Source of the DNA: a virus
Virus record (IMG/VR): IMGVR_UViG_3300031565_000018
Span: 1-64,000 of that record
Direction: 5' to 3' (one strand)
DNA: 64,000 nucleotides
Each line of letters begins with the position of its first letter. Position 1 is the first letter of the stretch. Positions 39,757-47,424 of this stretch are shown in pieces. The notes below the pieces were generated by a model, which ran no database searches, was not told where the DNA came from, and was given only the letters and a program-made list of their open reading frames with translations. The position numbers were made by a program, and so were the translations under genes.

Positions 39757-40168
39757 TTTATCTAAGAACGCTTCCCGTCTCGTCAAGCATCTTTTCTCCG
39801 GTTCTGAGACCGAGAATATGATCGCGGCGGGCGTAGTCAGAACCATTCTGTCTGACGTAACTAGGCTCTACTTCGAAAACAAACGAGCGAAGGGGAAAGG
39901 GATCTTAGTCTTCAACCCGGAAGACCCAGAGAACAGTAAGTACATGACTGTTCGGGACTTTGAAGATGATCTATCGGTCGCCCAAGAAGCGATGGACAAT
40001 CAGACTTCCGAAATGTTTAAACGAATAATCAACTTCATCGAAGCGGAACGTGAGAGCGATCTTGCTCTCCTCGCCATGATCCAACCTAACGAGATCTGCC
40101 TCCACATCCTGGATCCTATTGAAGTGAATAAAAAGATCGACGAATATTCGAATGGTCTTATCTTCTAG
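39749..40168 (+). CDS. Hypothetical protein, 139 aa
   Basis: A soluble, acidic, helical protein (MSDLSKNASRLVKHLFSGSE) overlapping genes on both sides by 8 and 17 bases. It contains FNPEDPENSKYMTVRDFEDD and a long C-terminal helix. Family not recognised. Translation appears coupled with the HTH-like and Dam-like genes. Confidence 0.6.
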   Translation: MSDLSKNASRLVKHLFSGSETENMIAAGVVRTILSDVTRLYFENKRAKGKGILVFNPEDPENSKYMTVRDFEDDLSVAQEAMDNQTSEMFKRIINFIEAERESDLALLAMIQPNEICLHILDPIEVNKKIDEYSNGLIF

Positions 40169-40733
40169 AGATTTTGTCTCTCCTCTAGAGCTCATTGCTG
40201 TAACCACAGCTTTGTTCGGAGGAGAGATAGACCTAGATCCAGCCTCGAGTCCTCACGCAAATTCTCTTGTCCAATCGAACAGATTTTTCGATTGGAAAGA
40301 CAACGGATTAGTTCAACCGTGGCGAGCTAAGAACGTCTACCTCTACCCGCCAAGGGATATTCTTCTCAAACACGAGCAGCCAAAGAGCAACAAACTCTTT
40401 CGTAAGAATCTTGGCTTTAAAAAGTCGAGTCAGCGGGTATGGCTTGAACTTGCTTACGAAAAATGGATCCGAAAGGAATTTAGCGAAGCGATTATCTTCT
40501 TGACCTCAACCGAGGTCGCTTTACTGGTTACCCAGAAGTTGAACTTTGATTTTCCTCTCTGCGTACTAAAGGAGAGACCAAAACTATTTGAAGACAACGA
40601 AGAACTTAGACCTCTAAAACAGAGTAAAGTTCTTGGTTTTGTATATTACTTACCGCCAGTAGATAACTACCAAGACAAACTAGAAGAGTTTGTCAGACTT
40701 TATAGTAGTCTGGGACGGGTTTATGCTCAATAG
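40152..40733 (+). CDS. Degenerate Dam-like (phage N6-adenine MTase family) protein
   Basis: A 193-residue protein with the phage Dam-family layout: an N-terminal 'sP..li....fgg.idlDPAS' (FVSPLELIAVTTALFGGEID then LDPASS), FDWKDNGLVQPW, and VYLYPPRD at the position of the catalytic (D/N)PPY motif. NPPY is replaced by YPPR, so methylation is unlikely or altered. Later EAIIFLTSTEVALLVTQKL is a conserved strand-helix of this group. The C-terminus overlaps the convergent gene by 41 bases. Confidence 0.65.
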   Translation: MVLSSRDFVSPLELIAVTTALFGGEIDLDPASSPHANSLVQSNRFFDWKDNGLVQPWRAKNVYLYPPRDILLKHEQPKSNKLFRKNLGFKKSSQRVWLELAYEKWIRKEFSEAIIFLTSTEVALLVTQKLNFDFPLCVLKERPKLFEDNEELRPLKQSKVLGFVYYLPPVDNYQDKLEEFVRLYSSLGRVYAQ

Positions 40734-40983
40734 GATCTTTAGTATCCCAGTTCTCGTCTGGACCGTAGGTGTCTCGTTCACCAAAACCTAACCCCACGGG
40801 TCTTGAAGCTTGAAGACGCTGTCTTTCTGCTTTTCGAAGACTACGAAGTTTTTCCTTAGGTTCGGTGTTAAAAACTTCTCCGGCAAAACGAAAAGTTTTA
40901 GGAGACTTGTCTCCGTGGCGATAGCGACGCTCTTGGTGACTTTTAGCCCGCCTTTCGATTGCTAAACGAGGAATCGAAGTCAT
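40693..40983 (-). CDS. Small basic protein, 96 aa
   Basis: A basic, polar protein (MTSIPRLAIERRAKSHQERR) with an Arg-rich N-terminal helix and an acidic, Pro-rich end (DPIEHKPVPDYYKV). It shares one base with the next structural gene (stop and start overlap) and its 3' end converges on the Dam-like gene. Probably a minor virion or assembly protein by position. Confidence 0.6.
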   Translation of the reverse strand: MTSIPRLAIERRAKSHQERRYRHGDKSPKTFRFAGEVFNTEPKEKLRSLRKAERQRLQASRPVGLGFGERDTYGPDENWDTKDPIEHKPVPDYYKV

Positions 40984-41729
40984 CAGACTTTGTATTCCAT
41001 CATTCCGCGAACTTCAGGGCTGTTTGCAAAGAAACTTGCATACTCCTGCACGGCAGTAGGACGTCCGCGTACAAGACTTTGAGTTTCGGGGTCAGCGTAG
41101 GAGTAATGCTGACGATATTCGGGACCTAGAGTCATCACGTCCTTAATTGCGTTGACATCAGTCTGGCTCATGTAGTCCTGAGGACGCTTAGCAATATCCA
41201 TAAACTGCTGACTATTTAGGAGGTTAAGATCCGAAGCACGAACATCGCCGATTCGAGTTTTAAGAGTGTCGTATTGACGAGTCAAATCAGGTTGAGTGGC
41301 TAAGTCTGCGCGAGCTTGATCCATCGCGACAGTCATGTAGTCATCAAAACGCTTGTAATAATCCTGGACCGCATCTTGGGTAGCAACCCCGGTAAGGCCC
41401 CGAATCTCGTCAAAAATATCTCTAATTTGCCCAAGAGTTTCTTGGGCTCGTGTATCTAGTTTTTCAGTTGATTTGCCGATAATTTTTTCGAGTTGCTCAA
41501 TATCACCACCTCGAGCAATATCGCCCACAGCTCCTGCTATCCGGGTAACGTTACCCAGATTCGGAAGTAGGGTGTTGGTTACGAAACCACCTAAACCACC
41601 TCCACCAGAGGTGGCTGTTCCAGGGGTTCTCCCGGAAAAGACACTGGAGTAGTCAGGGAAGTCGTTGTAACTTCCATAGTTAACCCCAAGATCAAGATCC
41701 GTACCGAAGGGGATGTAGGTTTCCGCCAT
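40983..41729 (-). CDS. Probable minor virion protein, 248 aa
   Basis: An N-terminus rich in Y, G and S (MAETYIPFGTDLDLGVNYGS) is followed by a Gly-rich linker and a largely helical body (GQIRDIFDEIRGLTGVATQD; DPETQSLVRGRPTAVQEYAS). The location next to the transglycosylase and the helical nature fit an internal or ejected virion protein. No family recognised. Confidence 0.6.
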   Translation of the reverse strand: MAETYIPFGTDLDLGVNYGSYNDFPDYSSVFSGRTPGTATSGGGGLGGFVTNTLLPNLGNVTRIAGAVGDIARGGDIEQLEKIIGKSTEKLDTRAQETLGQIRDIFDEIRGLTGVATQDAVQDYYKRFDDYMTVAMDQARADLATQPDLTRQYDTLKTRIGDVRASDLNLLNSQQFMDIAKRPQDYMSQTDVNAIKDVMTLGPEYRQHYSYADPETQSLVRGRPTAVQEYASFFANSPEVRGMMEYKV

Positions 41730-41759
41730 TACCCGATTCTATTTAACGTAATTATACGA

Positions 41760-42644
41760 CTAGAAGACAGTAGGAATCGTCTTAAACGAGTCCATTGCCT
41801 GCCTCATGAGGTTCGACATATTCGCCTTCTGAGCAAGTTGCTGGCTTTGAATTTGTGCGCCCATGAGCTCTCGCCGACGAGCTTCGTCTTCCGCTCGATT
41901 GGTTTTTAAGGTTGATTTGACTAGTTCAGCAAGCTCTGAATAATCTGCACTATTTTCGAGATCTTCGACGTCAGCTTCATTGCTGTGAGGAACAGCTGGT
42001 TGAGTAGGAGAGCTGTAATCAATAATGGACTGATCTCCACCAGCAAAATTTCTGAGGATGGAGTTAAGTAATGCTTGCCCTACCGTAGCGTTGAGTTGTT
42101 GGCGTGACGAATCAAAGGATCCTTGTGGGAGTTGCGAACTACTGGTTGTTTGTCCTCCTTCAGGTGAGTAAGAGGCGAGAAGGGTGCCTTCTTGGGCATC
42201 TCCAAGTGTTCCCTTAGCTCGCTGATAGAGAGCGCCGCCAGGACGGAACGAACCGACAGCATTAGCTACGGAAGTACCATTAGCATCTTTTGAATAGATA
42301 TTTGCGTTTGGATTTCCTCCCAAAATGGTTGCGTATAGTTTCTGCACACCCATACCAGGGCGATAACCACGGCCAGCCAACCACTTTTCAACGTGGGGTA
42401 GCTGCTCACGAATTGTGTAGGACCCGATGCGTTTGGGGTTAAGACCAGCCTCTCCACGCTCGGTTGTTCCAAACTGGATAAGTCCGTAGTACTTGCCACC
42501 GGCACCGCCCCAGACGTTTGGGTTAAAACCTGACTCCTTGTGGATAACAGCGCCTAGCTCGTAAGGATCTATTTGAAGGCGCTTAGCCGCCTCATAAACC
42601 GCAGCGCGGTCCTCAGGACGAAGAGTACCGATACGGTCAGCCAT
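41760..42644 (-). CDS. Virion lytic transglycosylase (SLT-like)
   Basis: A 294-residue protein. The N-terminal 130 residues match lytic transglycosylases: LQIDPYELGAVIHKESGFNP with catalytic Glu37, then NVWGGAGGKYYGLIQFGTTE, and later VEKWLAGRGYRPGMGVQKLY. It would cut peptidoglycan glycan strands during genome entry. The C-terminal half is Ser/Gln-rich, then helical (LVKSTLKTNRAEDEARRREL), and may anchor it in the particle. The endolysin at 23.5 kb serves lysis, so this one is probably for infection. Confidence 0.85.
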   Translation of the reverse strand: MADRIGTLRPEDRAAVYEAAKRLQIDPYELGAVIHKESGFNPNVWGGAGGKYYGLIQFGTTERGEAGLNPKRIGSYTIREQLPHVEKWLAGRGYRPGMGVQKLYATILGGNPNANIYSKDANGTSVANAVGSFRPGGALYQRAKGTLGDAQEGTLLASYSPEGGQTTSSSQLPQGSFDSSRQQLNATVGQALLNSILRNFAGGDQSIIDYSSPTQPAVPHSNEADVEDLENSADYSELAELVKSTLKTNRAEDEARRRELMGAQIQSQQLAQKANMSNLMRQAMDSFKTIPTVF

Positions 42645-42870
42645 CTACCAATTCGTCGAATACATCAATATTAGTATCAATAACTAAACCGATTTCCTGC
42701 ATGACGGACTTGTAGGCTCGCTCCCGACATACAAACCGGTAGATAGTTTTCCAGAGGTACTGATCTCGAGCGTCTCCTTTGAGCTCATGGGCTTTGTTCT
42801 TCAACCGAGTCAGAACAAAGTCGTCTTCAAGAGTCAACCCGACGGTGATCTTGTCAAACTCATCGCCCAT
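42637..42870 (-). CDS. Small structural-region protein, 77 aa
   Basis: Overlaps the transglycosylase start by eight bases. The product (MGDEFDKITVGLTLEDDFVL, then LWKTIYRFVCRERAYKSVMQ) is helical and charged. Such short conserved genes are common before virion lytic enzymes in cyanophages, to my knowledge, but I cannot name a family. Confidence 0.65.
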   Translation of the reverse strand: MGDEFDKITVGLTLEDDFVLTRLKNKAHELKGDARDQYLWKTIYRFVCRERAYKSVMQEIGLVIDTNIDVFDELVDG

Positions 42871-42924
42871 TTGCTCGAAGGCTTCTAACTTAAGTGTAAG
42901 TCAATTAACAAAACACTCTAAACC

Positions 42925-43194
42925 TCACCAAGCTTTACAGCTCCAATAGCGTGCTTTTAACTTGCTTCCAGGGTTGTCGCAGTTATGTCGCGCTCTGAAA
43001 CTCTTGCGACGCTCTGGTATGTGTTTCTTGATAGTCATATCAGGGTCCCCAAAACGTACAAGGCGAACATCATCACCTTCTTTCGCGGCCACGGCGAACT
43101 TCTTGCCTCCGTCTGAGTCTCGTTTGGGATTGTTGTAACCACTAAAAACCTCGCCAGCAATCCTGATGGACATTGGGTTTAGGTCGATATCCAA
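42925..43194 (-). CDS. Conserved phage protein with RFGDP / RYWSC.W motifs, 89 aa
   Basis: A basic protein with FAVAAKEGDDVRLVRFGDPD, then RRKSFRARHNCDNPGSKLKA and a C-terminal RYWSCKAW. The 'v.fGDp.m......RR.sf.aRH.c......ARYWsc..W' pattern belongs to a small protein family that I have seen in many phages near structural genes; its role is unknown. Start may be residue 8 (MSIRIAGEVF). It faces the divergent HTH gene across a putative operator. Confidence 0.7.
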   Translation of the reverse strand: MDIDLNPMSIRIAGEVFSGYNNPKRDSDGGKKFAVAAKEGDDVRLVRFGDPDMTIKKHIPERRKSFRARHNCDNPGSKLKARYWSCKAW

Positions 43195-43251
43195 CTAGTC
43201 TAACCCTTAGAATCGAAAGAAAATGTAAAGTCATACTGCATCTAATCATTT

Positions 43252-43281
43252 AACGCAAAATCCTGCTAATGTCTTTGCGTT
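43252..43281. promoter_or_regulatory. Perfect 8-bp dyad, operator-like
   Basis: AACGCAAA (43252-43259) and its exact inverse TTTGCGTT (43274-43281) are separated by 14 bases, so half-sites repeat every 22 bases, about two helical turns. It lies 26 bp before the HTH gene at 43307, in the divergent intergenic region. This is the usual layout of an operator for a dimeric regulator, perhaps that HTH protein itself (inference). Confidence 0.5.
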
Positions 43282-43306
43282 GACCTCACCAAAGTCTTTA
43301 AAGTTG

Positions 43307-43540
43307 ATGGAAGCCGCACGACTTCTGACCATCGCGCAAACTGCTGAGCTCCTGAACTGCTCTGCTGGTTTTGTGCGTAAGCGTATTGCTTTGACCGTAT
43401 CTAACCAGCCCGGTGGTTGGCCTAAAGGGATCTTCGTTAACCTTCAGCCTAATGGTGCGAAGTCTCTCTATCGCATCAACCAGGACGCTCTTCAGGAGTT
43501 CCTTAAAGGCGAATCCGAAGCTAATAACGAAGCTGAGTGA
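43307..43540 (+). CDS. HTH (excisionase/MerR-like) regulator, 77 aa
   Basis: MEAARLLTIAQTAELLNCSA followed by GFVRKRIALTVSNQ is a typical excisionase-type helix-turn-helix, with a wing containing PNGAKSLYRINQDALQEFL. I use ATG 43307; a TTG 27 bases earlier would place the start inside the dyad. It is 45 bp before the Dps-like gene and likely controls this small plus-strand unit. Confidence 0.7.
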   Translation: MEAARLLTIAQTAELLNCSAGFVRKRIALTVSNQPGGWPKGIFVNLQPNGAKSLYRINQDALQEFLKGESEANNEAE

Positions 43541-43553
43541 TCAAGCTAAACTA

Positions 43554-43578
43554 AAGAGATCTGGTTATACGATCTCTT
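43554..43578. promoter_or_regulatory. Perfect 8-bp dyad before the Dps-like gene
   Basis: AAGAGATC (43554-43561) and GATCTCTT (43571-43578) flank nine bases that include TTATAC. It lies seven bases before the Dps-like ATG. It could be an operator overlapping a -10 element or an mRNA hairpin that occludes the start; there is no T-run, so it is not a terminator. Confidence 0.5.
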
Positions 43579-43585
43579 AATAGCG

Positions 43586-44125
43586 ATGACTTCCTCCAGC
43601 GCTTTAGATATGTTCGCAGAAGCTTTGGAAGCCCCTAAGGCTGAGGTCCTTACCGAGGAAGTCATCATCAAGAAGGAGACCAGCGTAGATAATCTCGTCT
43701 ATGCCACGGTCTCCTTTTCTTCGTATCTGTATCAGTTAAACACCCAAGCGCATCTCCTGCACTTAAACGTCGAGTGCCGAGAGTTTCTTGCTCTCCATAA
43801 GTTTCTGAAGAAACAGTACGAACAACACATCGCGGACTTTGATCTGCTTGCCGAAATTGTCCGGAGCATGGATTATCTGCTGCCGTCTTGTCAGTGCGGG
43901 CTTATGGACTCGTACAAGAAATTTAAGAGCGTTAAGTCCTATGACGCTCGTGAAGGTCTAATGATCTACACCAAGAACCTAGAAGACGGAGGGATGATGG
44001 CAAAGGACTTGACCGAACAAGCCCGCGCTACCGGTACTCCCGATCTAGAAAACGCCGCTGCAGGTGTCTGCGGAAACCTCTTTAAAGGAGCGTGGATGCT
44101 TAAAGCGACTCTGCGTAACGCTTAA
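43586..44125 (+). CDS. Dps-like ferritin with complete ferroxidase site
   Basis: A 179-residue protein with the Dps core helices. The ferroxidase ligands appear at canonical spacing: His59 and His71 (HLLHLNVECREFLALHKFL), Asp86 and Glu90 (HIADFDLLAEIV), matching E. coli Dps His51, His63, Asp78 and Glu82. Also conserved are Asn two residues after the first His and Phe eight residues after. Dps dodecamers oxidise and store iron with peroxide and can protect DNA. The N-terminal 30 residues are acidic, unlike DNA-binding Dps tails. A later Cys pair (SCQCG) is unusual. A protective role during infection is inferred. Confidence 0.78.
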   Translation: MTSSSALDMFAEALEAPKAEVLTEEVIIKKETSVDNLVYATVSFSSYLYQLNTQAHLLHLNVECREFLALHKFLKKQYEQHIADFDLLAEIVRSMDYLLPSCQCGLMDSYKKFKSVKSYDAREGLMIYTKNLEDGGMMAKDLTEQARATGTPDLENAAAGVCGNLFKGAWMLKATLRNA

Positions 44126-44766
44126 ACCAAAATCCAACCGCCGTTCGCGGATACGTATAAACCGCTTACGCCAGCGTTGAGATAAACAACGCCTCCGGTA
44201 TAAGCTGCGGGTAGAGCACCTACCACGTTGATTCCAGAAGCTAAGTTAGCTTCGAGAGCACCGGAGGAAGACACAGCTCCGATCGCTCCCGAAGCAGCGA
44301 GAGCTCCGGAAGCAATAAGAGCTCCAATGGCTCCCGAGGCCAGTAGAGCTCCTGACGCACTGACGGCTCCTAAAGAACCTGAAGCGACGATTGCTGAGTT
44401 TGCGACAATTGCGCCAGAGGCAATCGTGACGTTTGCAGACGCTGCGTTATCTGCAAAAGCTGCACCGACCTTCTGCCAGGACGCTCCGTCCCAGACTTTC
44501 ATGTAATAAGCCGAGCTTGAGGAGTCAACCCAGAGCTCACCTACAGAGTTTCCCGTAGATCCCACAGGGCTTGAGTTAGGCGCATTAGTCCCGTAGAAAG
44601 TGGGGCCAATCTTCCTAATTGCACCAGCAGAATCTTTGAAGTACATCCCTGGTTCGGCGCCACCGAAGCTCAAGGCAGGCTCACCCGTCTGTACCGTCGC
44701 TGTATCCGGACGATCGGCAGAATTACCAGATCTCTTTAAGAGAAGAATGACAGGTGTAGAAGCCAT
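44122..44766 (-). CDS. Fibre protein with 15-residue ASG repeats
   Basis: A 214-residue protein. The N-terminal part (LLLKRSGNSADRPDTATVQT, then GELWVDSSSSAYYMKVWDG) is of the tail-fibre type. Residues about 118-180 form alternating 'ASGA(I/L)GA(V/L).ASGAL.' units with a 15-residue period, unlike the 14-residue period of the twin fibres. It ends with a beta segment (GLYVSANGGWILV). Its 3' end overlaps the convergent Dps-like gene by four bases. Confidence 0.75.
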   Translation of the reverse strand: MASTPVILLLKRSGNSADRPDTATVQTGEPALSFGGAEPGMYFKDSAGAIRKIGPTFYGTNAPNSSPVGSTGNSVGELWVDSSSSAYYMKVWDGASWQKVGAAFADNAASANVTIASGAIVANSAIVASGSLGAVSASGALLASGAIGALIASGALAASGAIGAVSSSGALEANLASGINVVGALPAAYTGGVVYLNAGVSGLYVSANGGWILV

Positions 44767-44769
44767 GAG

Positions 44770-46311
44770 TTAATAAGTGCCTCCGTTGATGTTTGACGGT
44801 TGTGTAACAGGCGGGATTAGAGCACCGTTAGCGTAAGAACCACCATCGAAGATTAAGGCGGAACCGCTCGTAAGCACCCCTGATGCGTAGGTTCCCCCAT
44901 CGTACTTCTGAAGGGTTGCCGGATCGATCGGTTCAAACGGGTTGTACTGATCAAACTGGAACATTTCGAATCCGCTTGCGGACATTGGACTCGAAATACC
45001 AGAAACCAACGTGTCAAAGTTCAGAGTTTTGACCATCGTTGGGTGCATGTCCGCATACATCATGTGGACAGGCACGGTGTTTTGAGAGGGAGAGTACTTT
45101 TCCCACCACCGGAGATGCTCTTGTCTCTTCTCAAACGTTGTCTGTTTTTCTAAGTTCCTCTGGAATTCCTCGCGGTAGCGATCATCCATTGGTTCATCGC
45201 TTGGCTGATCGAGCCAAACGTAAGGGAACATATCCTTACCAAATCGATTTTGTAGATCCCAGAAAGACGCATAGATGTGTTTGCACCAGCGCGGAGCAAA
45301 GTAAAGAAGATTCGGATCCGAGTAAGTAACTGCGCTATCGGTGTAGCTGGGTAAGTTGATTAGCTTCTTGACGTAAAGGAAACCAAAATCTCTTGTAAAA
45401 CCGGGAAGATCCCTCGAAGGTGAAGTTCGGTCAGCAAAATAATCAGACCCAGCGTCGTAGCTCCCTGGTTTTAAATCTTGCGGCAGCGTGTAGGGATAGC
45501 GCCTCTTAAGGTTGTACTTATATAAATTGAAGTCTTCCCGAGCCAGGTAATCCGGGCAGTTACAACCGAAACGCATCTCCGTGGTGAAGTAATCACCGAC
45601 AGTCGGAAGACCAGCAGGAGCCTGGAGAGTTTCGTTATTTATGACGGACCAGCTGTTATCCGTATCAATAGAAATAAATATGCTGTTAAAAATTGGAGCG
45701 AACGAGGGGACTAAGGGTGTAGTTCCATTGCCCACGCCGACAACTTTGTAGTTGTTGTACGTGGTTTTCTCGGTGCCATCAGAAGCAAATCGATCAGAGA
45801 TAACCTCCCCCGTGAAGAAAGAAATTGGCGGTCCAAAGTTACTGGAAAGTTGAACCGCGTAAACATTGCCTGAAGTCTGCGTTACTGACTGGATCGAGTA
45901 ACCGAAATCAAGAAAGTTGAAAGAGTCCCTCGGTCGGATCGCAACCATCCGCATGGCCATATCCTGGCTCATGGATGGGTACATGTAACAGGCACCAGGA
46001 AGGGCAGTCCCTATGCCAGCAGTGCCTGAGATGAAGTATCTAAATGAGTAATTAAGACCTACATACGCTTGGTTAGCGTACATATAGAGCTCATAACCAC
46101 GCCTCCAACGGGTCCACATGGACGCGTAGTTATAGTCAAAAAGGATGCTGAAATCCTTTAAGTTAAAGTCAGGACGGAATTTTTGCTTGAAAGGTAAAGG
46201 GCGGTTTAGCTTTGAAGCGTTGCTAGCGCCCTGAATCTTGTCAAACGCGAAGCTTGACTTTTTTGGCTGGTGTCCCTTCCAGCCAAAGTCGTTTCCGCGC
46301 TTGGGTGCCAT
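44770..46311 (-). CDS. Virion protein with SWIM-like CxC...CxH motif, 513 aa
   Basis: A 513-residue structural protein rich in aromatics (FSILFDYNYASMWTRWRRGY). It contains GCNCPDYLAREDF and, about 80 residues later, RWCKHIYASFWDL, giving CxC...CxH as in SWIM zinc fingers. The C-terminus has repeats KYDGGTYASG and FDGGSYANG and ends NINGGTY. By position between fibre and internal proteins it is probably a tail or tail-fibre component. Zinc binding is inferred from the motif only. Confidence 0.65.
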   Translation of the reverse strand: MAPKRGNDFGWKGHQPKKSSFAFDKIQGASNASKLNRPLPFKQKFRPDFNLKDFSILFDYNYASMWTRWRRGYELYMYANQAYVGLNYSFRYFISGTAGIGTALPGACYMYPSMSQDMAMRMVAIRPRDSFNFLDFGYSIQSVTQTSGNVYAVQLSSNFGPPISFFTGEVISDRFASDGTEKTTYNNYKVVGVGNGTTPLVPSFAPIFNSIFISIDTDNSWSVINNETLQAPAGLPTVGDYFTTEMRFGCNCPDYLAREDFNLYKYNLKRRYPYTLPQDLKPGSYDAGSDYFADRTSPSRDLPGFTRDFGFLYVKKLINLPSYTDSAVTYSDPNLLYFAPRWCKHIYASFWDLQNRFGKDMFPYVWLDQPSDEPMDDRYREEFQRNLEKQTTFEKRQEHLRWWEKYSPSQNTVPVHMMYADMHPTMVKTLNFDTLVSGISSPMSASGFEMFQFDQYNPFEPIDPATLQKYDGGTYASGVLTSGSALIFDGGSYANGALIPPVTQPSNINGGTY

Positions 46312-46314
46312 GGA

Positions 46315-46872
46315 TCAATAAAAGCCGCCTTGAGCGAAGATAGTCACTCCAGAAGGACTCAATCCACCGGAGACAGCGGCAGGGCCATCACCGATATAAC
46401 CGATAGCAAGGATGTAGCCCTTCTCCAGATAAAGAGCTTCAGACTTACCGATCTCAATAGGACGGATGAGGTTTGTGTCCCCAGTTTGAGGTGTCGGGGC
46501 GACTGTGGCAGGGAGCTCAACACGCTGAATAAGTCCCTCAGTATCGCCTGAAAGTCCCACTTCGAACTTACCGATCATCATCGATGCGGAAGTTGAAGGG
46601 GATGCTTGATTCGGTGCGTAGATGTAAACACCGAATGCAGCGCTCCGGACACCACCGTCGTTCGGATACCCTTCGTTGGAAACAATAAAGAGGTCCTCAA
46701 CCAGAGCACCGTCCTCAGAAGGCACGTCGCCTACACGAACGAGTTGGATAAGACTTCCAAACTCGGGGCTGCTCGTGCTCGAGATTGTCCCAGTGCCACT
46801 GTTGATCTTGGCGCCCCGAATAAAGGGACGGTCAACCATTAGCGGTTGTTTGTTCGTGCTAGTCGAGGCCAT
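46315..46872 (-). CDS. Beta-rich virion protein, 185 aa
   Basis: A protein with strands and Gly/Ser loops (LIQLVRVGDVPSEDGALVED; ALYLEKGYILAIGYIGDG). The 'l.keg..l.v..' segment and position suggest a tail or decoration protein. It is three bases upstream of the SWIM-like gene on the same strand. No family recognised. Confidence 0.65.
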   Translation of the reverse strand: MASTSTNKQPLMVDRPFIRGAKINSGTGTISSTSSPEFGSLIQLVRVGDVPSEDGALVEDLFIVSNEGYPNDGGVRSAAFGVYIYAPNQASPSTSASMMIGKFEVGLSGDTEGLIQRVELPATVAPTPQTGDTNLIRPIEIGKSEALYLEKGYILAIGYIGDGPAAVSGGLSPSGVTIFAQGGFY

Positions 46873-46896
46873 TACGTGCTCTAGTTAAAGGTGGTG

Positions 46897-47394
46897 CTAC
46901 TGAACAGGTGTAGCCTGTTGCAAAGGGGTAGAGGCCCCACGAAGCTCGTCTTCCTTCTGCTTTTTTTTATACTCCTCAGTCTTGACGATTAAGTCGGCAA
47001 GCACCTCTGGGTCAGCAAAAAGACTGCTGATAACTTCTTTGTAATCCTCCAATCTCCGGTCTTTTTCTGGAGATCTAGTCTCGTCTTGCTCCATACGCTG
47101 CATGAACTCACCGAGTCGGTTGCCAGCAGACCTGTAACCACCATAAGGTCTTTGGGGGAAACCTTTATAGGCACGGATAGTGTTGTTAATGCCCTCCGCT
47201 AAATCAGCGGCGGCTCCAAGGAAGCTACCGATACCGTTAGTTTCTTTAGGTGGTTCTGCAGACGAAGGAACGCTGAAAATAGCGGCACCAGCAGCTTGAC
47301 CCGCATCTCCATAGCGGGGAATATCAATACCGAAATCCATACCGGATGTATAAAAGTCCAGTGGATCAAGATTGTACTGACCAGTAATAGACAT
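46897..47394 (-). CDS. Probable virion protein, 165 aa
   Basis: N-terminal part is extended and rich in Y, D and G (MSITGQYNLDPLDFYTSGMD); residues about 50-75 contain a small Ala-rich helix, and the C-terminus is a charged helix (YKEVISSLFADPEVLADLIV; KTEEYKKKQKEDELR). Located between the 590-aa internal protein and a beta-rich protein. Function unknown. Confidence 0.6.
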   Translation of the reverse strand: MSITGQYNLDPLDFYTSGMDFGIDIPRYGDAGQAAGAAIFSVPSSAEPPKETNGIGSFLGAAADLAEGINNTIRAYKGFPQRPYGGYRSAGNRLGEFMQRMEQDETRSPEKDRRLEDYKEVISSLFADPEVLADLIVKTEEYKKKQKEDELRGASTPLQQATPVQ

Positions 47395-47424
47395 CGAACC
47401 AATCTCCCTACTTAGAGTTTACTA

